Part shown: piece after piece, positions 17,517 to 27,084 of the stretch | How positions within the stretch are numbered: the first letter of the stretch is position 1 | How the letters are laid out: the number at the start of each line of letters is the position of its first letter | DNA from: an uncultured Roseburia sp. | GTDB lineage: Bacteria; Bacillota; Clostridia; Lachnospirales; Lachnospiraceae | DNA length: 64,000 nucleotides | Reading direction: 5' to 3' | Assembly: GCA_900539115.1 (NCBI GenBank) | Contig: UQAQ01000011.1 | Coordinates: 1 to 64,000 of the forward strand | Translations under genes and position numbers: made by a program | The notes under the pieces: model-generated | Seen by the model: only the letters and a program-made list of their open reading frames with translations | Database searches by the model: none | Told to the model about the DNA's origin: nothing

Positions 17517-18350
17517 TTATTCTTCCTTCTCTTTTCCATACATAATCGCTTCGGTCATCCGCAATGCGCGGGCATTTGCCTGAACATCATGCACACGAAC
17601 AAAATCGCAGCCTTTCATTGCACCGATCACAGACGTCGCAATCGTACCTTCTTCACGCTCGGTCACCGGCAGATCCAAGGTCAAACCGATCACACTTTTT
17701 CTGGATGTCGCAAGAAGTACCGGATACCCCATGCCGCACAATACTTCCAAATGGTTTATGATAGCAAGATTCTGCTCATACGTCTTACCAAATCCAACCC
17801 CCGGATCCAGCATAATGTTTTCTTTTTTTACACCATATTTTTCAGCGACCGTAAGGCATTTTTTCAAATCGGCCACGACATCCGGCACAAAATCCTGGTA
17901 TTCCGTATTATCACGATTGTGCATCAGACAAACCGGCACATCGTAGCGGGCAGCAAGTTCTGCCATCTTTTCATCGTACAAAAAGCCCCAGATATCATTT
18001 AGCATATCGGCTCCGGCTTCCAATGCCGCCTCTGCCACACGGCTTTTATACGTATCAATCGAGACAGGAATATCATATTTTTCTTTAATCTTTTGAATCA
18101 CAGGCACTACTCTCGCGATTTCCTCGTCCTCGGTAATCTGCTGATGTCCGGGTCTCGTAGATTCGCCGCCTACATCGATCAGGTCGGCTCCCTCTTCGAT
18201 CATTTTCTCCACCTGTGCCATGGCATGTTCCAACGTATCAAACTTTCCACCGTCCGAAAAGGAATCCGGTGTCACGTTTAAAATGCCCATGATATATACT
18301 TTTTTTCCAAATGTAAAGGTTCGATTTCCAATTTTCATATTTCCTGTCAT
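17517..18350 (-). CDS. folP: Dihydropteroate synthase
   Basis: The TIM-barrel enzyme that condenses hydroxymethyl-dihydropterin pyrophosphate with p-aminobenzoate. Motifs: MGILNVTPDSFSDGG, LIDVGGESTRPG, DPGVGFGKT and FVRVHDV. The frame is open to an ATG at 18371, but the ATG at 18350 (MTGNMKIGN) has AGGAG 8 nt upstream and is preferred. It is the target of sulfonamides; nothing unusual is visible in the binding motifs. Confidence 0.95.
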   Translation of the reverse strand: MTGNMKIGNRTFTFGKKVYIMGILNVTPDSFSDGGKFDTLEHAMAQVEKMIEEGADLIDVGGESTRPGHQQITEDEEIARVVPVIQKIKEKYDIPVSIDTYKSRVAEAALEAGADMLNDIWGFLYDEKMAELAARYDVPVCLMHNRDNTEYQDFVPDVVADLKKCLTVAEKYGVKKENIMLDPGVGFGKTYEQNLAIINHLEVLCGMGYPVLLATSRKSVIGLTLDLPVTEREEGTIATSVIGAMKGCDFVRVHDVQANARALRMTEAIMYGKEKEE

Positions 18351-18413
18351 TTTCTTTTCTCCTAGCATCATAATTGCCCTCGTTTTTCCCCGATGGCACG
18401 TCTTCGTGACAGA

Positions 18414-18968
18414 TTAAAGCCGCAGTAGTTCCAAAAATTCCTGCTTCCAGTTTTCCTCTTCCTTCGCACAACCGCGTGTGCTGAGTGTAATCGTCTTTGT
18501 TCCCGGCTTCTTGATGCCTCGCATCGTCATACACATATGCTCCGCCTCCACCATAACGATAACACCTTTAGGTGCAAGAATATCCATCATCGCATCTGCA
18601 ATCTGATCGGTCAGCTGCTCCTGAATCTGTGCTCTTCTGGCAAACACTTCGACGGTCCTCGCCAATTTACTAAGCCCCACTACTTTTCCATCCGGGATGT
18701 ATCCAATATGAACTTTTCCATAAAATGGAAGAAGATGGTGCTCACATACCGAATAAAAGGTAATGTCCTTCTCCAGCACAAGACCTTTCTGCGTAGAGGT
18801 AAATGTCTTTTCCAAATGACCGGCAGCATCGGCCTCATATCCGCCAAACAGCTCCTCACACATCTTTGCGATCCGGTCCGGTGTCTCCAAAAGGCCCTCC
18901 CGCTCCGGGTCTTCGCCAATTCCTTCCAAAAACAGCGAAACCGCTTTTTTTATTTTATCTTTATCCAT
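18414..18968 (-). CDS. folE: GTP cyclohydrolase I
   Basis: Opens the guanine ring of GTP to 7,8-dihydroneopterin triphosphate. Visible are the Zn/substrate motif SVCEHHLLPF, GLSKLARTVEVFARR, EAEHMCMTMRG and the terminal STRG. The frame extends to a TTG at 18995 and an ATG at 18986, but the mapped promoter would place the mRNA start only a few bases from the TTG. The ATG at 18968 gives the family start MDKDKIKKAV with GGAG 12 nt upstream. It is the first gene of the folate-pheA operon. Confidence 0.93.
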   Translation of the reverse strand: MDKDKIKKAVSLFLEGIGEDPEREGLLETPDRIAKMCEELFGGYEADAAGHLEKTFTSTQKGLVLEKDITFYSVCEHHLLPFYGKVHIGYIPDGKVVGLSKLARTVEVFARRAQIQEQLTDQIADAMMDILAPKGVIVMVEAEHMCMTMRGIKKPGTKTITLSTRGCAKEEENWKQEFLELLRL

Positions 18969-19005
18969 TCTGTCTGATGTCTCCATTCTTAGCAATGCTA
19001 AATGT

Positions 19006-19034
19006 ATTTTACCATGATTTTATGGGGAGGTCAA
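19006..19034 (-). promoter_or_regulatory. SigA-type promoter of folE-folP-folBK-pheA
   Basis: On the minus strand, TTGACC (19029-19034), 17-bp spacer, TAAAAT (19006-19011). The leader to the 18968 start would be about 30 nt. Confidence 0.7.
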
Positions 19035-19402
19035 CCTTGCGGGAATTTTTCCGAATTTCAATAGGTGAAGAAATGTTCTGACAAGAGAACTATAAAATAT
19101 AATGTTATACAAAGGTCTATCTTTATTTTTGTTAATAATTCACACTTGTTTTTTGAGGGCATATAAGTACCAAATATTCATTATAGAACAAATAATAAGT
19201 TTGGTTATTTATAATGGCAATCACCCCATACCTTCAATTCGATTTTCATTTATGATTCCTGCATATGATGATGTTTTGTCCGAATTAAATTTTGCGCAGA
19301 TTTCGAAAACCGATAAACGTTACGCCATCGCCTTAACTATACCTGTTGTGATTTTCCAAAATTAGAGCGTGAATACATAAATTATAAGTCCAATAACTAA
19401 AG
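19035..19402. other. AT-rich intergenic stretch without supported gene
   Basis: About 370 bp between the folE promoter and the uxuB terminator. A plus-strand open frame of 87 codons (19102-19365) has no good RBS and no recognisable domain, and its composition is that of non-coding AT-rich DNA. It could be a decayed gene remnant. No RNA motif was recognised. Confidence 0.4.
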
Positions 19403-19440
19403 ACAAAAATCAGCACCACTTATTTCCAAGTGATGCTGAC
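19403..19440 (-). terminator. Terminator of the aguA-uxuA-uxuB operon
   Basis: On the minus strand AGTCAGCATCACTT and AAGTGGTGCTGATTTTTG form a stem of about 13 bp followed by TTTTT, 20 nt after the uxuB stop. Confidence 0.8.
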
Positions 19441-19459
19441 TACTTTTAACTACTATCTC

Positions 19460-21073
19460 TTAATCCACATATTTCTTCAATGTCGCACGTACGGCACCGG
19501 GTCCGGCGATAAGTTCAGCAAACATGCCCTCGATTTTTTCACCAAGTCCTGCTTCGTACAGGTCTACAGCAAAGATAGACGCATCCTTGAGAATTGGAGA
19601 AAGTACCGCATGTACGTCGGTTGCTTCACCAAGTTTGACATCTTTTACATACCGTTTTACTTCGTCGAGACGTGGGTCAGAACTCTGCTCAAATGGCTGT
19701 CCCTCGTCATTGATGCCCATAAGATAACGGCACCATCCTGCCAATACCAATGGGATCAAAGTCAGTGACTGTACATCCAAGCTGTCACTTGCGATGTAAG
19801 ACTTGATTGTCTCGCCAAAACGGATTGGAAGTTTTTGCGAAGTATCTGTTACGATACGCTGTGGTGTATCCGGCATAAATGGATTTGGAAGGCGGAGCGT
19901 GAGCACTGCATTCGCAAAGTCCTTCGGATCAATGATACCAGGATTTACTACAACCGGCATACCTTCCTGATAGCACATTTTTTCTACAAGAGTAGATAAT
20001 TCTTTGTCTTCCATCTCTCCGTGGATCGTTGTGTGGGAAAGAAGGCATCCGTAGATAGCAAGTGCCGTATGAAGCGGATTCAGGCAGGTACAAACCTTCA
20101 TCTTTTCCACTTTGTCTACTGTCTCACGGTCGGTAAAGAGGATTCCTGCTTTATCGATCGGAGGTCTTCCATTCGGGAACTTGTCCTCGATAACAAGATA
20201 ACCGGTCTCCTCGGAGTTTACAAATGGTGACGTATACGTATTGCGGTTTGTTATGATCAGATCCGTATCTTCAAAACCGTCTTTTTCAAGCATTTTCTTG
20301 ACATTTTCGTCCGGACGAGGAGTGATCTTGTCGATCATCGACCATGGGAAAGATACCTGATTCTCGTCATTCATGTAATCTGCAAATTCTTTCTCCACGA
20401 TTCCATTTTTCACCCAGGCATTGACAAATGCCATAACGCCGGCTTTCAATTTATCTCCATTGTGGGAGCAGTTGTCCATACTGGAAAGAGCAATTGGCGC
20501 TTTGCATGTTTTGAAGCGGCGGTAACACAGAGCTGCCACACGTCCCATCAGATGCTGCTGATTTTCCGGCTTATCATTAAATCCACTTTCTACAACAGAA
20601 AGAAGTTCTCCTTTTCCATCGTAAATGCTGTATCCTTTTTCTGTAATGGTAAAACTTGCCATCTGCAAGGAAGGATTTTCAAAAATCTCGAACAATCTTG
20701 CAAAATCTTCCGGGGCTGCCTGATCTGCTACCAGCGCTTCGACAACACTTCCTACGATTTTCTTTTCGATGGTTCCATTGGCTTTCAAAACGACGGAAAG
20801 GCTCAGGCAGTCGTATGGTTTGTAAGCTTTGCTGATAATCTCATGGTCAAAACTCTCTGCCACGACGATTCCGCGGTCATACTCTCCCTGGTTCAATACA
20901 CGCTGAAGAATTTCAGCCGGGAACGCACGGAAAATATTTCCCGCTCCAAAATGAACCCAGGTAGGTGCCTCTTTGGTTTTCTGCTTTACGGCCTCGCGGT
21001 CATACTTAAGTACTTCGTATCCTTTTTCTTCCCATACAGGAGAAACTTCTTTTTGTAAATCTGTCAGTTTCAT
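19460..21073 (-). CDS. uxuB: D-mannonate oxidoreductase (fructuronate reductase)
   Basis: A 537-residue member of the long-chain mannitol dehydrogenase family. The N-terminal Rossmann part contains VHFGAGNIFRAF and VVAESFD; the C-terminal catalytic part contains NCSHNGDKLKAG and NPLHTALAIYGCLL. It reduces D-fructuronate to D-mannonate with NADH. Assignment as UxuB rather than mannitol dehydrogenase rests on its place directly after uxuA and aguA. It is the last gene of the operon, 21 nt after uxuA. Confidence 0.9.
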   Translation of the reverse strand: MKLTDLQKEVSPVWEEKGYEVLKYDREAVKQKTKEAPTWVHFGAGNIFRAFPAEILQRVLNQGEYDRGIVVAESFDHEIISKAYKPYDCLSLSVVLKANGTIEKKIVGSVVEALVADQAAPEDFARLFEIFENPSLQMASFTITEKGYSIYDGKGELLSVVESGFNDKPENQQHLMGRVAALCYRRFKTCKAPIALSSMDNCSHNGDKLKAGVMAFVNAWVKNGIVEKEFADYMNDENQVSFPWSMIDKITPRPDENVKKMLEKDGFEDTDLIITNRNTYTSPFVNSEETGYLVIEDKFPNGRPPIDKAGILFTDRETVDKVEKMKVCTCLNPLHTALAIYGCLLSHTTIHGEMEDKELSTLVEKMCYQEGMPVVVNPGIIDPKDFANAVLTLRLPNPFMPDTPQRIVTDTSQKLPIRFGETIKSYIASDSLDVQSLTLIPLVLAGWCRYLMGINDEGQPFEQSSDPRLDEVKRYVKDVKLGEATDVHAVLSPILKDASIFAVDLYEAGLGEKIEGMFAELIAGPGAVRATLKKYVD

Positions 21074-21094
21074 GATTTCGATTCCTTTCCTGTC

Positions 21095-22168
21095 TTACTT
21101 GTTATTTTTCTTAATTGCTTCCCAAAGACCATTCAGATAAGCGACACCAAGTGCACGGTCATAAAGTCCGTATCCCGGTCTTGCCTTCTCACCCCAGATC
21201 ATACGTCCGTGGTCAGGGCGGATCACACCGTCAAATCCCATATCAATCAATGCTTTTACAATTTCATACATATCAAAGTTTCCATCGGAAGAAAGGTGGG
21301 ATACTTCGTGGAACAAGTCTTTGTTTTCGTATTTAATATTACGGATGTGTGCAAAATGGATTCTCTCTGCAATTTTCGGATTGCGGATGATCTTAGGAAG
21401 GTCATTGTTCAAATTGCTTCCCAAAGAACCGGTACAGAACGTAAATCCATTGTAAATGCTGCTATTTAAAGAAGCGATCTTAAGAAGGTCGTCTTCACAT
21501 GTTACGATACGTGGAAGACCAAATACATCCCAAGCCGGATCATCCGGGTGAACAGCCATCTTGATCTGATATTTTTCACAGGTTGGCATGATTCCATCGA
21601 GGAAATATTTGAAGTTTTCGCGCAATTTATCAGCCGTTACGTCTTTGTATTTATCAAACAGATCCATGATCTCGTCTCTACGGTTTGGCTCCCAGCCCGG
21701 CATAACAAAACCGCCGCTGGCTTTTTCGATGCGGTCAAACATTTCACTGGCATTGATACCATCGATAATAGAAGAATCGTAAGCAAGTGCTGTAGATCCA
21801 TCCTCTAAAGGCATCGCAAGGTCCGTTCTTGTCCAGTCAAAAACAGGCATGAAGTTGTAACATACAAGGTGAATACCTGCTTTTCCAACGGCTTCCAAAG
21901 ATTTACAATAATCTTCGATCAATTTATCTCTGGTAGGAAGTCCGATCTTGATATCTTCATGTACGTTGATACTTTCTACACCGCACAGTTTAAGACCTTT
22001 GGCTTCTACTTCCTGTTTTCTCTTCATTACATCTTCATAAGTCCAAGCCTCTCCTGCCGGGATATCATGAAGAGCTGTGATAACTCCTGATACTCCTGGA
22101 ATCTGGCGAATCTGCTCCAGAGTTACACTGTCATTTCCTTCGCCATACCATCTCAATGTCATTTCCAT
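21095..22168 (-). CDS. uxuA: Mannonate dehydratase
   Basis: A 357-residue enzyme of the UxuA family (TIM barrel, Mn-dependent). It starts MEMTLRWYGEGNDSVTLEQI and carries HPDDPAWDVFGLPRIV, FCTGSLGSN, HFAHIRNIK and RPDHGRMIWGE, which hold the metal-binding His and Cys residues. It dehydrates D-mannonate to 2-keto-3-deoxygluconate. It sits between aguA and uxuB with 20-24 nt gaps. The glucuronate isomerase UxaC and the KDG kinase and aldolase are not in the window. Confidence 0.95.
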   Translation of the reverse strand: MEMTLRWYGEGNDSVTLEQIRQIPGVSGVITALHDIPAGEAWTYEDVMKRKQEVEAKGLKLCGVESINVHEDIKIGLPTRDKLIEDYCKSLEAVGKAGIHLVCYNFMPVFDWTRTDLAMPLEDGSTALAYDSSIIDGINASEMFDRIEKASGGFVMPGWEPNRRDEIMDLFDKYKDVTADKLRENFKYFLDGIMPTCEKYQIKMAVHPDDPAWDVFGLPRIVTCEDDLLKIASLNSSIYNGFTFCTGSLGSNLNNDLPKIIRNPKIAERIHFAHIRNIKYENKDLFHEVSHLSSDGNFDMYEIVKALIDMGFDGVIRPDHGRMIWGEKARPGYGLYDRALGVAYLNGLWEAIKKNNK

Positions 22169-22191
22169 AATTTTATACTTCCTTTCCTTGA

Positions 22192-24216
22192 TTAGTCATA
22201 AATTTTTCTGTTTTTTTCATCAGCGATACCGCATTTTCTGTAAAAATACGTATTTACGCGGTCACGCCACTCTTTTGCATTTACAAGCTGTCTCTCAAAA
22301 CGCTCTGACACACAGTCAAATGCGCGGTCAGACACTTTTCCTTTTAATCCCTGCCATACTTTCTGCATCGCCTCTACTTCTTCCACACCTTCAAAATGAG
22401 TGTCATAGATATGCTGGATCAAAGTTTTTCCGGTTTTTAACATATACGTATACGGAATATGATGAAAGAACAACAATAACTCTTCCGGACATTTCTCCGT
22501 ATCTGCATAAATGCTTCTCCAAGGTTCATTGTACTGGGACACATAACCGGTTCCTTCCATCGTACGATCTACTCCGATTCCATGGAGATCCGCACGATGA
22601 TACGTACCCCAGCGGTCGTATTCATAACCATCGACATCCGGTCCATAATGATAATGTGGAGTTACCATCCAGCCAATGCCAAGCGGTGCATTGTACTTTT
22701 CATACGTTGCCCAGGAACCACAGAGCATCGGTACGACAACATCCGTCACCTCTTTGTCGTCTGCCAGAGACAACCGGCTCCATTCTTCTGCAATCTCTTC
22801 TGCTGTCAGACTGGTATCCATCGCAAGGCGACCAAATCCATATAGGTTTGCTGCCGCAAGATCATTTCCGGTCCAGTTCTCATCGTCACCGGTATTAATA
22901 ACACCTGCCATACCGCAATGGACCTGATTGTAAGCATGTCCGGAAACAACTTTCTCTACGGTCGTACCTTCTCCATCGCCATACGTATCAAAGTCTAGGA
23001 TTTCTTTCCACATCGGAATCAGGTAGCAGAGATCGATCTGCTGACCGGTATACTCCTGTGCAATCTGCACTTCTAACATCATATTTGTCTTTTTCAGCCC
23101 GCCAAACAATGGGGAAACCGGCTCACGAACCTGAAAATCCATCGGTCCGTTTTTAATCTGTAAAATGACATTGTCATCAAACGTTCCATCCAGATTCATA
23201 AAATGATCGTAAGCTGCTCTTGCACGGTCCGTCTTTTTGTCACGCCAGTCTTGTCCGCAGTTGTAAACAAAACATCTCCAAACGACGGTTCCGCCATATG
23301 GTTTCAGCACTTTTGCAAGCATATTGGCTCCATCCGCATGCGTACGTCCATAAGTAAATGGACCGGGACGGCCTTCGGAATCTGCCTTTACCAAAAATCC
23401 TCCAAAATTTGGAATCACCTTATAAACGTGTGCCACGGCTTTTTCCCACCAGGCAATTACCTGCGGGTCAAGTGGATCCGAAACCGGAATATCACTAAGT
23501 TCCATCGGAGCCGCAAAATTGACGCTCATAAACAGACGAATTCCATATCTGGCAAACAGATCTGTGTATTGCTTTACTTGTTTCAAATACACATCTGTGA
23601 TAAGATACGTTTCTTTTTCATGAACATTTACATTATTGATGACAATGGCATTGATTCCAATGGATGCCATCAATCGCGCATACATCTCTGTGCGGTCGTT
23701 ATAAAGGATTTTGTAATCATCATAAAAAAATGATCTTCCTGAGTATCCTCGTTCAATACTTCCATCCATATCATCCCAATGATTCATCATGCGAAACGGC
23801 ATAGATGGGATGCAGTAATACGGCATTTTTTCCGAAAGATTGTCAAGAGCTGCCATACGCAGAAAAGCAAATACTCCCTGCAGCACTGCGGTCTCTGTTC
23901 TTCCTGTGATCACAATGCTCTCCTCTTCCTCATAAATGGCAAACGCCTGATTCAGCACTTCCGTGCTCTGTCCTTTTCCTTTTTCATCCGGGAACTCATA
24001 CTCTTTCTGTACCTGCATAAAAACAGACGGTTCTTCCAGTATCTCATAAGACATTTCCACCGTCTCTCCAAGCATGGCAAACATCGCCGTCTTGTATTCT
24101 TCTTCAATTGTCTGTGCAATCTCTCCTGATGCAAATAATACCGGATTCAAATAACATGGTCGGATCTTGTCTTTCGCCAATGGCTTATAATCCAGCCAGC
24201 ATTTTGTATAATTCAT
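22192..24216 (-). CDS. aguA: GH67 alpha-glucuronidase
   Basis: A 674-residue cytoplasmic enzyme (no signal peptide) that removes terminal (4-O-methyl)glucuronic acid from xylo-oligosaccharides. The family's catalytic acids align: Glu281 in KADSEGRPGP, Asp360 in KNGPMDFQVREP and Glu388 in LEVQIAQEYTG, each four residues earlier than in the Geobacillus enzyme. The N-terminal domain is about 1-140, the barrel about 145-460, and the rest is helical. It is the first gene of aguA-uxuA-uxuB, so released glucuronate feeds straight into the neighbouring pathway. Confidence 0.96.
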   Translation of the reverse strand: MNYTKCWLDYKPLAKDKIRPCYLNPVLFASGEIAQTIEEEYKTAMFAMLGETVEMSYEILEEPSVFMQVQKEYEFPDEKGKGQSTEVLNQAFAIYEEEESIVITGRTETAVLQGVFAFLRMAALDNLSEKMPYYCIPSMPFRMMNHWDDMDGSIERGYSGRSFFYDDYKILYNDRTEMYARLMASIGINAIVINNVNVHEKETYLITDVYLKQVKQYTDLFARYGIRLFMSVNFAAPMELSDIPVSDPLDPQVIAWWEKAVAHVYKVIPNFGGFLVKADSEGRPGPFTYGRTHADGANMLAKVLKPYGGTVVWRCFVYNCGQDWRDKKTDRARAAYDHFMNLDGTFDDNVILQIKNGPMDFQVREPVSPLFGGLKKTNMMLEVQIAQEYTGQQIDLCYLIPMWKEILDFDTYGDGEGTTVEKVVSGHAYNQVHCGMAGVINTGDDENWTGNDLAAANLYGFGRLAMDTSLTAEEIAEEWSRLSLADDKEVTDVVVPMLCGSWATYEKYNAPLGIGWMVTPHYHYGPDVDGYEYDRWGTYHRADLHGIGVDRTMEGTGYVSQYNEPWRSIYADTEKCPEELLLFFHHIPYTYMLKTGKTLIQHIYDTHFEGVEEVEAMQKVWQGLKGKVSDRAFDCVSERFERQLVNAKEWRDRVNTYFYRKCGIADEKNRKIYD

Positions 24217-24251
24217 AGTATTTCTCCAATCACTTTCCTTATTCCCTTTCT

Positions 24252-24280
24252 ATTCTATCTTTTTTTTGTCTGTAAATCAA
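24252..24280 (-). promoter_or_regulatory. SigA-type promoter of aguA-uxuA-uxuB
   Basis: On the minus strand, TTGATT (24275-24280), 17-bp spacer rich in A, TAGAAT (24252-24257), 35 nt before the aguA start. No catabolite-repression (cre) motif was recognised. Confidence 0.6.
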
Positions 24281-24292
24281 TACCCTTTTTAC

Positions 24293-24345
24293 AAAAAAAG
24301 CCGAACAAACCGAGTATTTCCCGATTTGTCCGGCTTTTGATTTTT
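24293..24345 (-). terminator. Terminator after the binding-lipoprotein gene
   Basis: On the minus strand AAAAGCCGGACAAATCGGG pairs with CTCGGTTTGTTCGGCTTTTT, followed by T residues. It separates the transporter transcript from the aguA operon. Confidence 0.8.
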
Positions 24346-24365
24346 AATCTGCCAAATTATGCAAA

Positions 24366-25796
24366 TTATTTAGAATGAGAAGCTGCAAAGTTTGCATACT
24401 TCTTATTCATATCACTGATCTTACTATCCCATTTAGAAGAAATTGCTTCAATCTTCTTAGCAGGAGTTGTAGCACCAGCATATACTGCATAACAGAAATC
24501 ACCATAATCAAGGTCACTGATAAGTGGCAGATAAGATGTCTGAATGTGCTCCTGCTCGTGCATCATTGTCAAAGTCTCGTCTACAGCACGGTCATCTCTG
24601 AACTGATCATAGTATGTCTGTTTCCAAGCATCATCCAAATCATAGCCTGGTGTAGCTTCTGTGTAAAGATCATAAGCAAATGCGATCTTTTCAGCTTCTT
24701 CTGCACTAAAGCAGCTAGGCATAACAACAATGTTGTCGTTTGGAGTAGTCTTGTTTGTAGCACCTTTGTTCTTTTCGTTGTATGGGAACATAACGAATCC
24801 CCAGTCATCTTCCATACTAGCGAATGCGCTGATCTCATAAACTTCAGCTGTCTGCATTGCAACTTCACCATCACGGAATGCTGCTTTATACCAATCCCAT
24901 GCAGCTCCGTCTGGTTTTGGCATGATATAACCCTTGTCCATAAGGCTCATACCCCAGTTCATAGCTTCGAGGAATTCTTTGGATCCTGTAGCATTCTGGT
25001 AGTTTCCGTCTTTGTCACGGGAAACGAATGTTGCATTGTTGTTTGCAGCACACATAGGAAGGTAGTATTTGGAGAAACTAGCAAGTGCATACTGATCTGT
25101 TTTACCATCTCCATCTGCATCTACAGTAAGTTTCTTACAATACTCTTCAAATTTGGACCATGTCCATTTTCCATCTTTCTGAAGGTCGTATGGTTCATCT
25201 TCGCTGATACCAGCTTCTTTCAACATACGTTTATTAAAGAACACACCACCACGTGGCTCGTTCTCAGGGCTCATACCCCAGATACCATTACCGATGCTCA
25301 TAAGTTCAACAACGGTCTGATTCCATTTCTCTTCTGTAAAATCGAATTCAGGAAGTGTTTTCAAGTCATACATCAAACCTTTCATCAAAGGTGCAGAAAC
25401 CATTTCCTGATACAGATAGAACAACTGGCAAGAAGGACTGTTTGACATAACGCCGTTTACGTATGTCTCCTGCTGGTCAGTGTAGGAGTAAGCACTTTCA
25501 CGATTAATCTTGAAGTTGTACTTCTCCATGATTTCCTTTCTGTAATCTTCGGTTGCTTTAGCATAATCTGTTTCTCCTGTATCTTCAGATGTATACCAGT
25601 CACCGATCTTGATGGACATTCCTCCCAAATCATCAAAAGTTTTTTTGCTGCTGGAAGATCCACCTTCGTCTCCCGTCTTCGCTGTATCGCCGCTAGTGGA
25701 AGAAGAATTACTATCGCCTCCACAACCGGTCAGACATCCAACAGCAAGAACTACAGAGAGACCCATTGCAAGCAATTTTTTCATGTTTGCTTTCAT
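24366..25796 (-). CDS. Sugar ABC importer substrate-binding lipoprotein
   Basis: A 476-residue family-1 solute-binding protein. The signal peptide ends in the lipobox LTGC, followed by a Ser/Gly/Asp linker and the mature domain (SIKIGDWYTSEDTGETDYAK onwards). RBS AGGAGG lies 10 nt upstream. It follows two permease genes but is separated from them by 289 bp of structured DNA, which could allow higher expression of the binding protein than of the permeases. An acidic xylo-oligosaccharide ligand is inferred from the adjacent aguA. Confidence 0.88.
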   Translation of the reverse strand: MKANMKKLLAMGLSVVLAVGCLTGCGGDSNSSSTSGDTAKTGDEGGSSSSKKTFDDLGGMSIKIGDWYTSEDTGETDYAKATEDYRKEIMEKYNFKINRESAYSYTDQQETYVNGVMSNSPSCQLFYLYQEMVSAPLMKGLMYDLKTLPEFDFTEEKWNQTVVELMSIGNGIWGMSPENEPRGGVFFNKRMLKEAGISEDEPYDLQKDGKWTWSKFEEYCKKLTVDADGDGKTDQYALASFSKYYLPMCAANNNATFVSRDKDGNYQNATGSKEFLEAMNWGMSLMDKGYIMPKPDGAAWDWYKAAFRDGEVAMQTAEVYEISAFASMEDDWGFVMFPYNEKNKGATNKTTPNDNIVVMPSCFSAEEAEKIAFAYDLYTEATPGYDLDDAWKQTYYDQFRDDRAVDETLTMMHEQEHIQTSYLPLISDLDYGDFCYAVYAGATTPAKKIEAISSKWDSKISDMNKKYANFAASHSK

Positions 25797-25829
25797 AATT
25801 TTTTTACCTCCTTATTTTTTATCGTTACA

Positions 25830-25854
25830 CTGCGCCCACTAGAGACGCAGTGAT
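25830..25854. repeat. Short inverted repeat before the binding-protein gene
   Basis: CACTGCG and CGCAGTG are perfect 7-bp arms around an 11-nt loop in the leader of the gene starting at 25796. Confidence 0.5.
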
Positions 25855-25931
25855 AACTACATCCTAAACATTCGCTCCGGGCTGACGCCCTTCGCTCATG
25901 ATGTTACTCATCAAATACAGGCTTTCTCTCT

Positions 25932-26055
25932 GGGAGTGGCAGAGGCAAAAAAGCCAACGGCTTTTCTCATGTACCGAATATATAGGTCTTGCAAGTAAAC
26001 TTGCGACCATATATTCAGTACATGAAACTGCTACGCAGTTTTTTGCTTCTCCCCC
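25932..26055. repeat. Clover-leaf palindromic intergenic element
   Basis: Outer arms near 25938-25950 (GGCAGAGGCAAAA) and 26041-26052 (TTTTGCTTCTCC) are imperfectly complementary and enclose three hairpins: AAAAGCC-aac-GGCTTTT (25949-25965), a long stem CATGTACCGAATATAT...ATATATTCAGTACATG (25968-26024), and AACTGC-tac-GCAGTT with a following T-run (26026-26044). The whole is a folded palindromic unit typical of a dispersed REP/MITE-like element. It could terminate or process the transcript. Confidence 0.65.
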
Positions 26056-26085
26056 TCAACAAATCCTGTGCTTGATTCGCGTATG

Positions 26086-27084
26086 TTACATCTTGATACC
26101 AGACTGGCTCAAACTTTCTACGAAACCTTTCTGGGCAAACAGATAAATAATGATCAATGGTAAAATCACCATCAATGTACCTGTTGCGATCATTCCCTGT
26201 GAATAAGCTGTAGTCGCTTTCTTTGCGATGCCGCGGACATCCAGATAACTATCCAGTGCTCCGGCGATACCATTTAACTTACTGGACAACAGAACAAATT
26301 CGGAATTCAAAAACAGGTTTGAATAGAAGGAATCTGTCCACTGCCATACGTAAGAAAACAGGAAACAAGATGTCAAAATTGGTTTTGCATCCGGTAACAT
26401 GATACGAACGAATGTTGACAATTTTCCACATCCATCCACATAAGCAGCTTCTTCCAATTCTTTTGGAATTCCACGGAAGAACTGACGAATCATGTAAATG
26501 TACAAACCACTCTTCAGACCCATACAGCCAAGACACATCAAAGCATATGGTGTCAAAGAATTCAATAAGTTTACACCAGGTTGTCCGGTGATCAATTCAA
26601 TGATACCGAAGATATCAAAGAATCGGAAATTCAGGAACAAGGAAGCCTGAATTGTTGTAGGAGGAACAACGATTACAAGAATTACGGCTGCGAACCAAAG
26701 TCCTTTCAGCGGAAATTTGTAACGTGCAAATCCATAACCTACCAATGTACAAGAAATAATCTGCAATACACTGACAAGAAGTGAAATCAATGCTGTGTTT
26801 GCCAATGCCTGCCAATACTTCATCAAATAAGCAGCAATTTGATAATTGCTCAAAGTAAAATGTCTTGGGATTGCAACAATTGTTGAATCATACAAATCCT
26901 GCTCTTCCATGAAACTAATGGAAATTTTGTTCAACAATGGCTGTAAAATCATGAAACATAATCCAAACAACAATACAAAACGAATGATTTTGTAAAATAC
27001 GTTGAACGATGTTTTGCGCAGTAAGTAGCCATTGGATTTTTTGTTTCGTTCGATAAAGGTCTTTAATTTGTTCTTCTTATTCAT
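26086..27084 (-). CDS. Sugar ABC importer permease (MalG-type)
   Basis: A 332-residue inner-membrane permease with six predicted helices (first near residue 34-52) and the EAA loop EEAAYVDGCGKLSTFVRIML that contacts the ATPase. It ends in the typical AQKGFVESLSQSGIKM. The start overlaps the preceding permease stop by 8 nt. It pairs with the 27077-27988 product and the 24366-25796 binding protein. Confidence 0.9.
   Translation of the reverse strand: MNKKNKLKTFIERNKKSNGYLLRKTSFNVFYKIIRFVLLFGLCFMILQPLLNKISISFMEEQDLYDSTIVAIPRHFTLSNYQIAAYLMKYWQALANTALISLLVSVLQIISCTLVGYGFARYKFPLKGLWFAAVILVIVVPPTTIQASLFLNFRFFDIFGIIELITGQPGVNLLNSLTPYALMCLGCMGLKSGLYIYMIRQFFRGIPKELEEAAYVDGCGKLSTFVRIMLPDAKPILTSCFLFSYVWQWTDSFYSNLFLNSEFVLLSSKLNGIAGALDSYLDVRGIAKKATTAYSQGMIATGTLMVILPLIIIYLFAQKGFVESLSQSGIKM

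Noticed and set aside
18238..18534. Minus-strand open frame across the folE-folP junction
   Set aside because: It overlaps both folate genes in another frame; folE and folP motifs are intact on either side, so it is a shadow.
19102..19365. Plus-strand 87-codon open frame between folE and uxuB
   Set aside because: No convincing RBS, no recognisable domain, AT-rich non-coding composition; kept only as an intergenic stretch.
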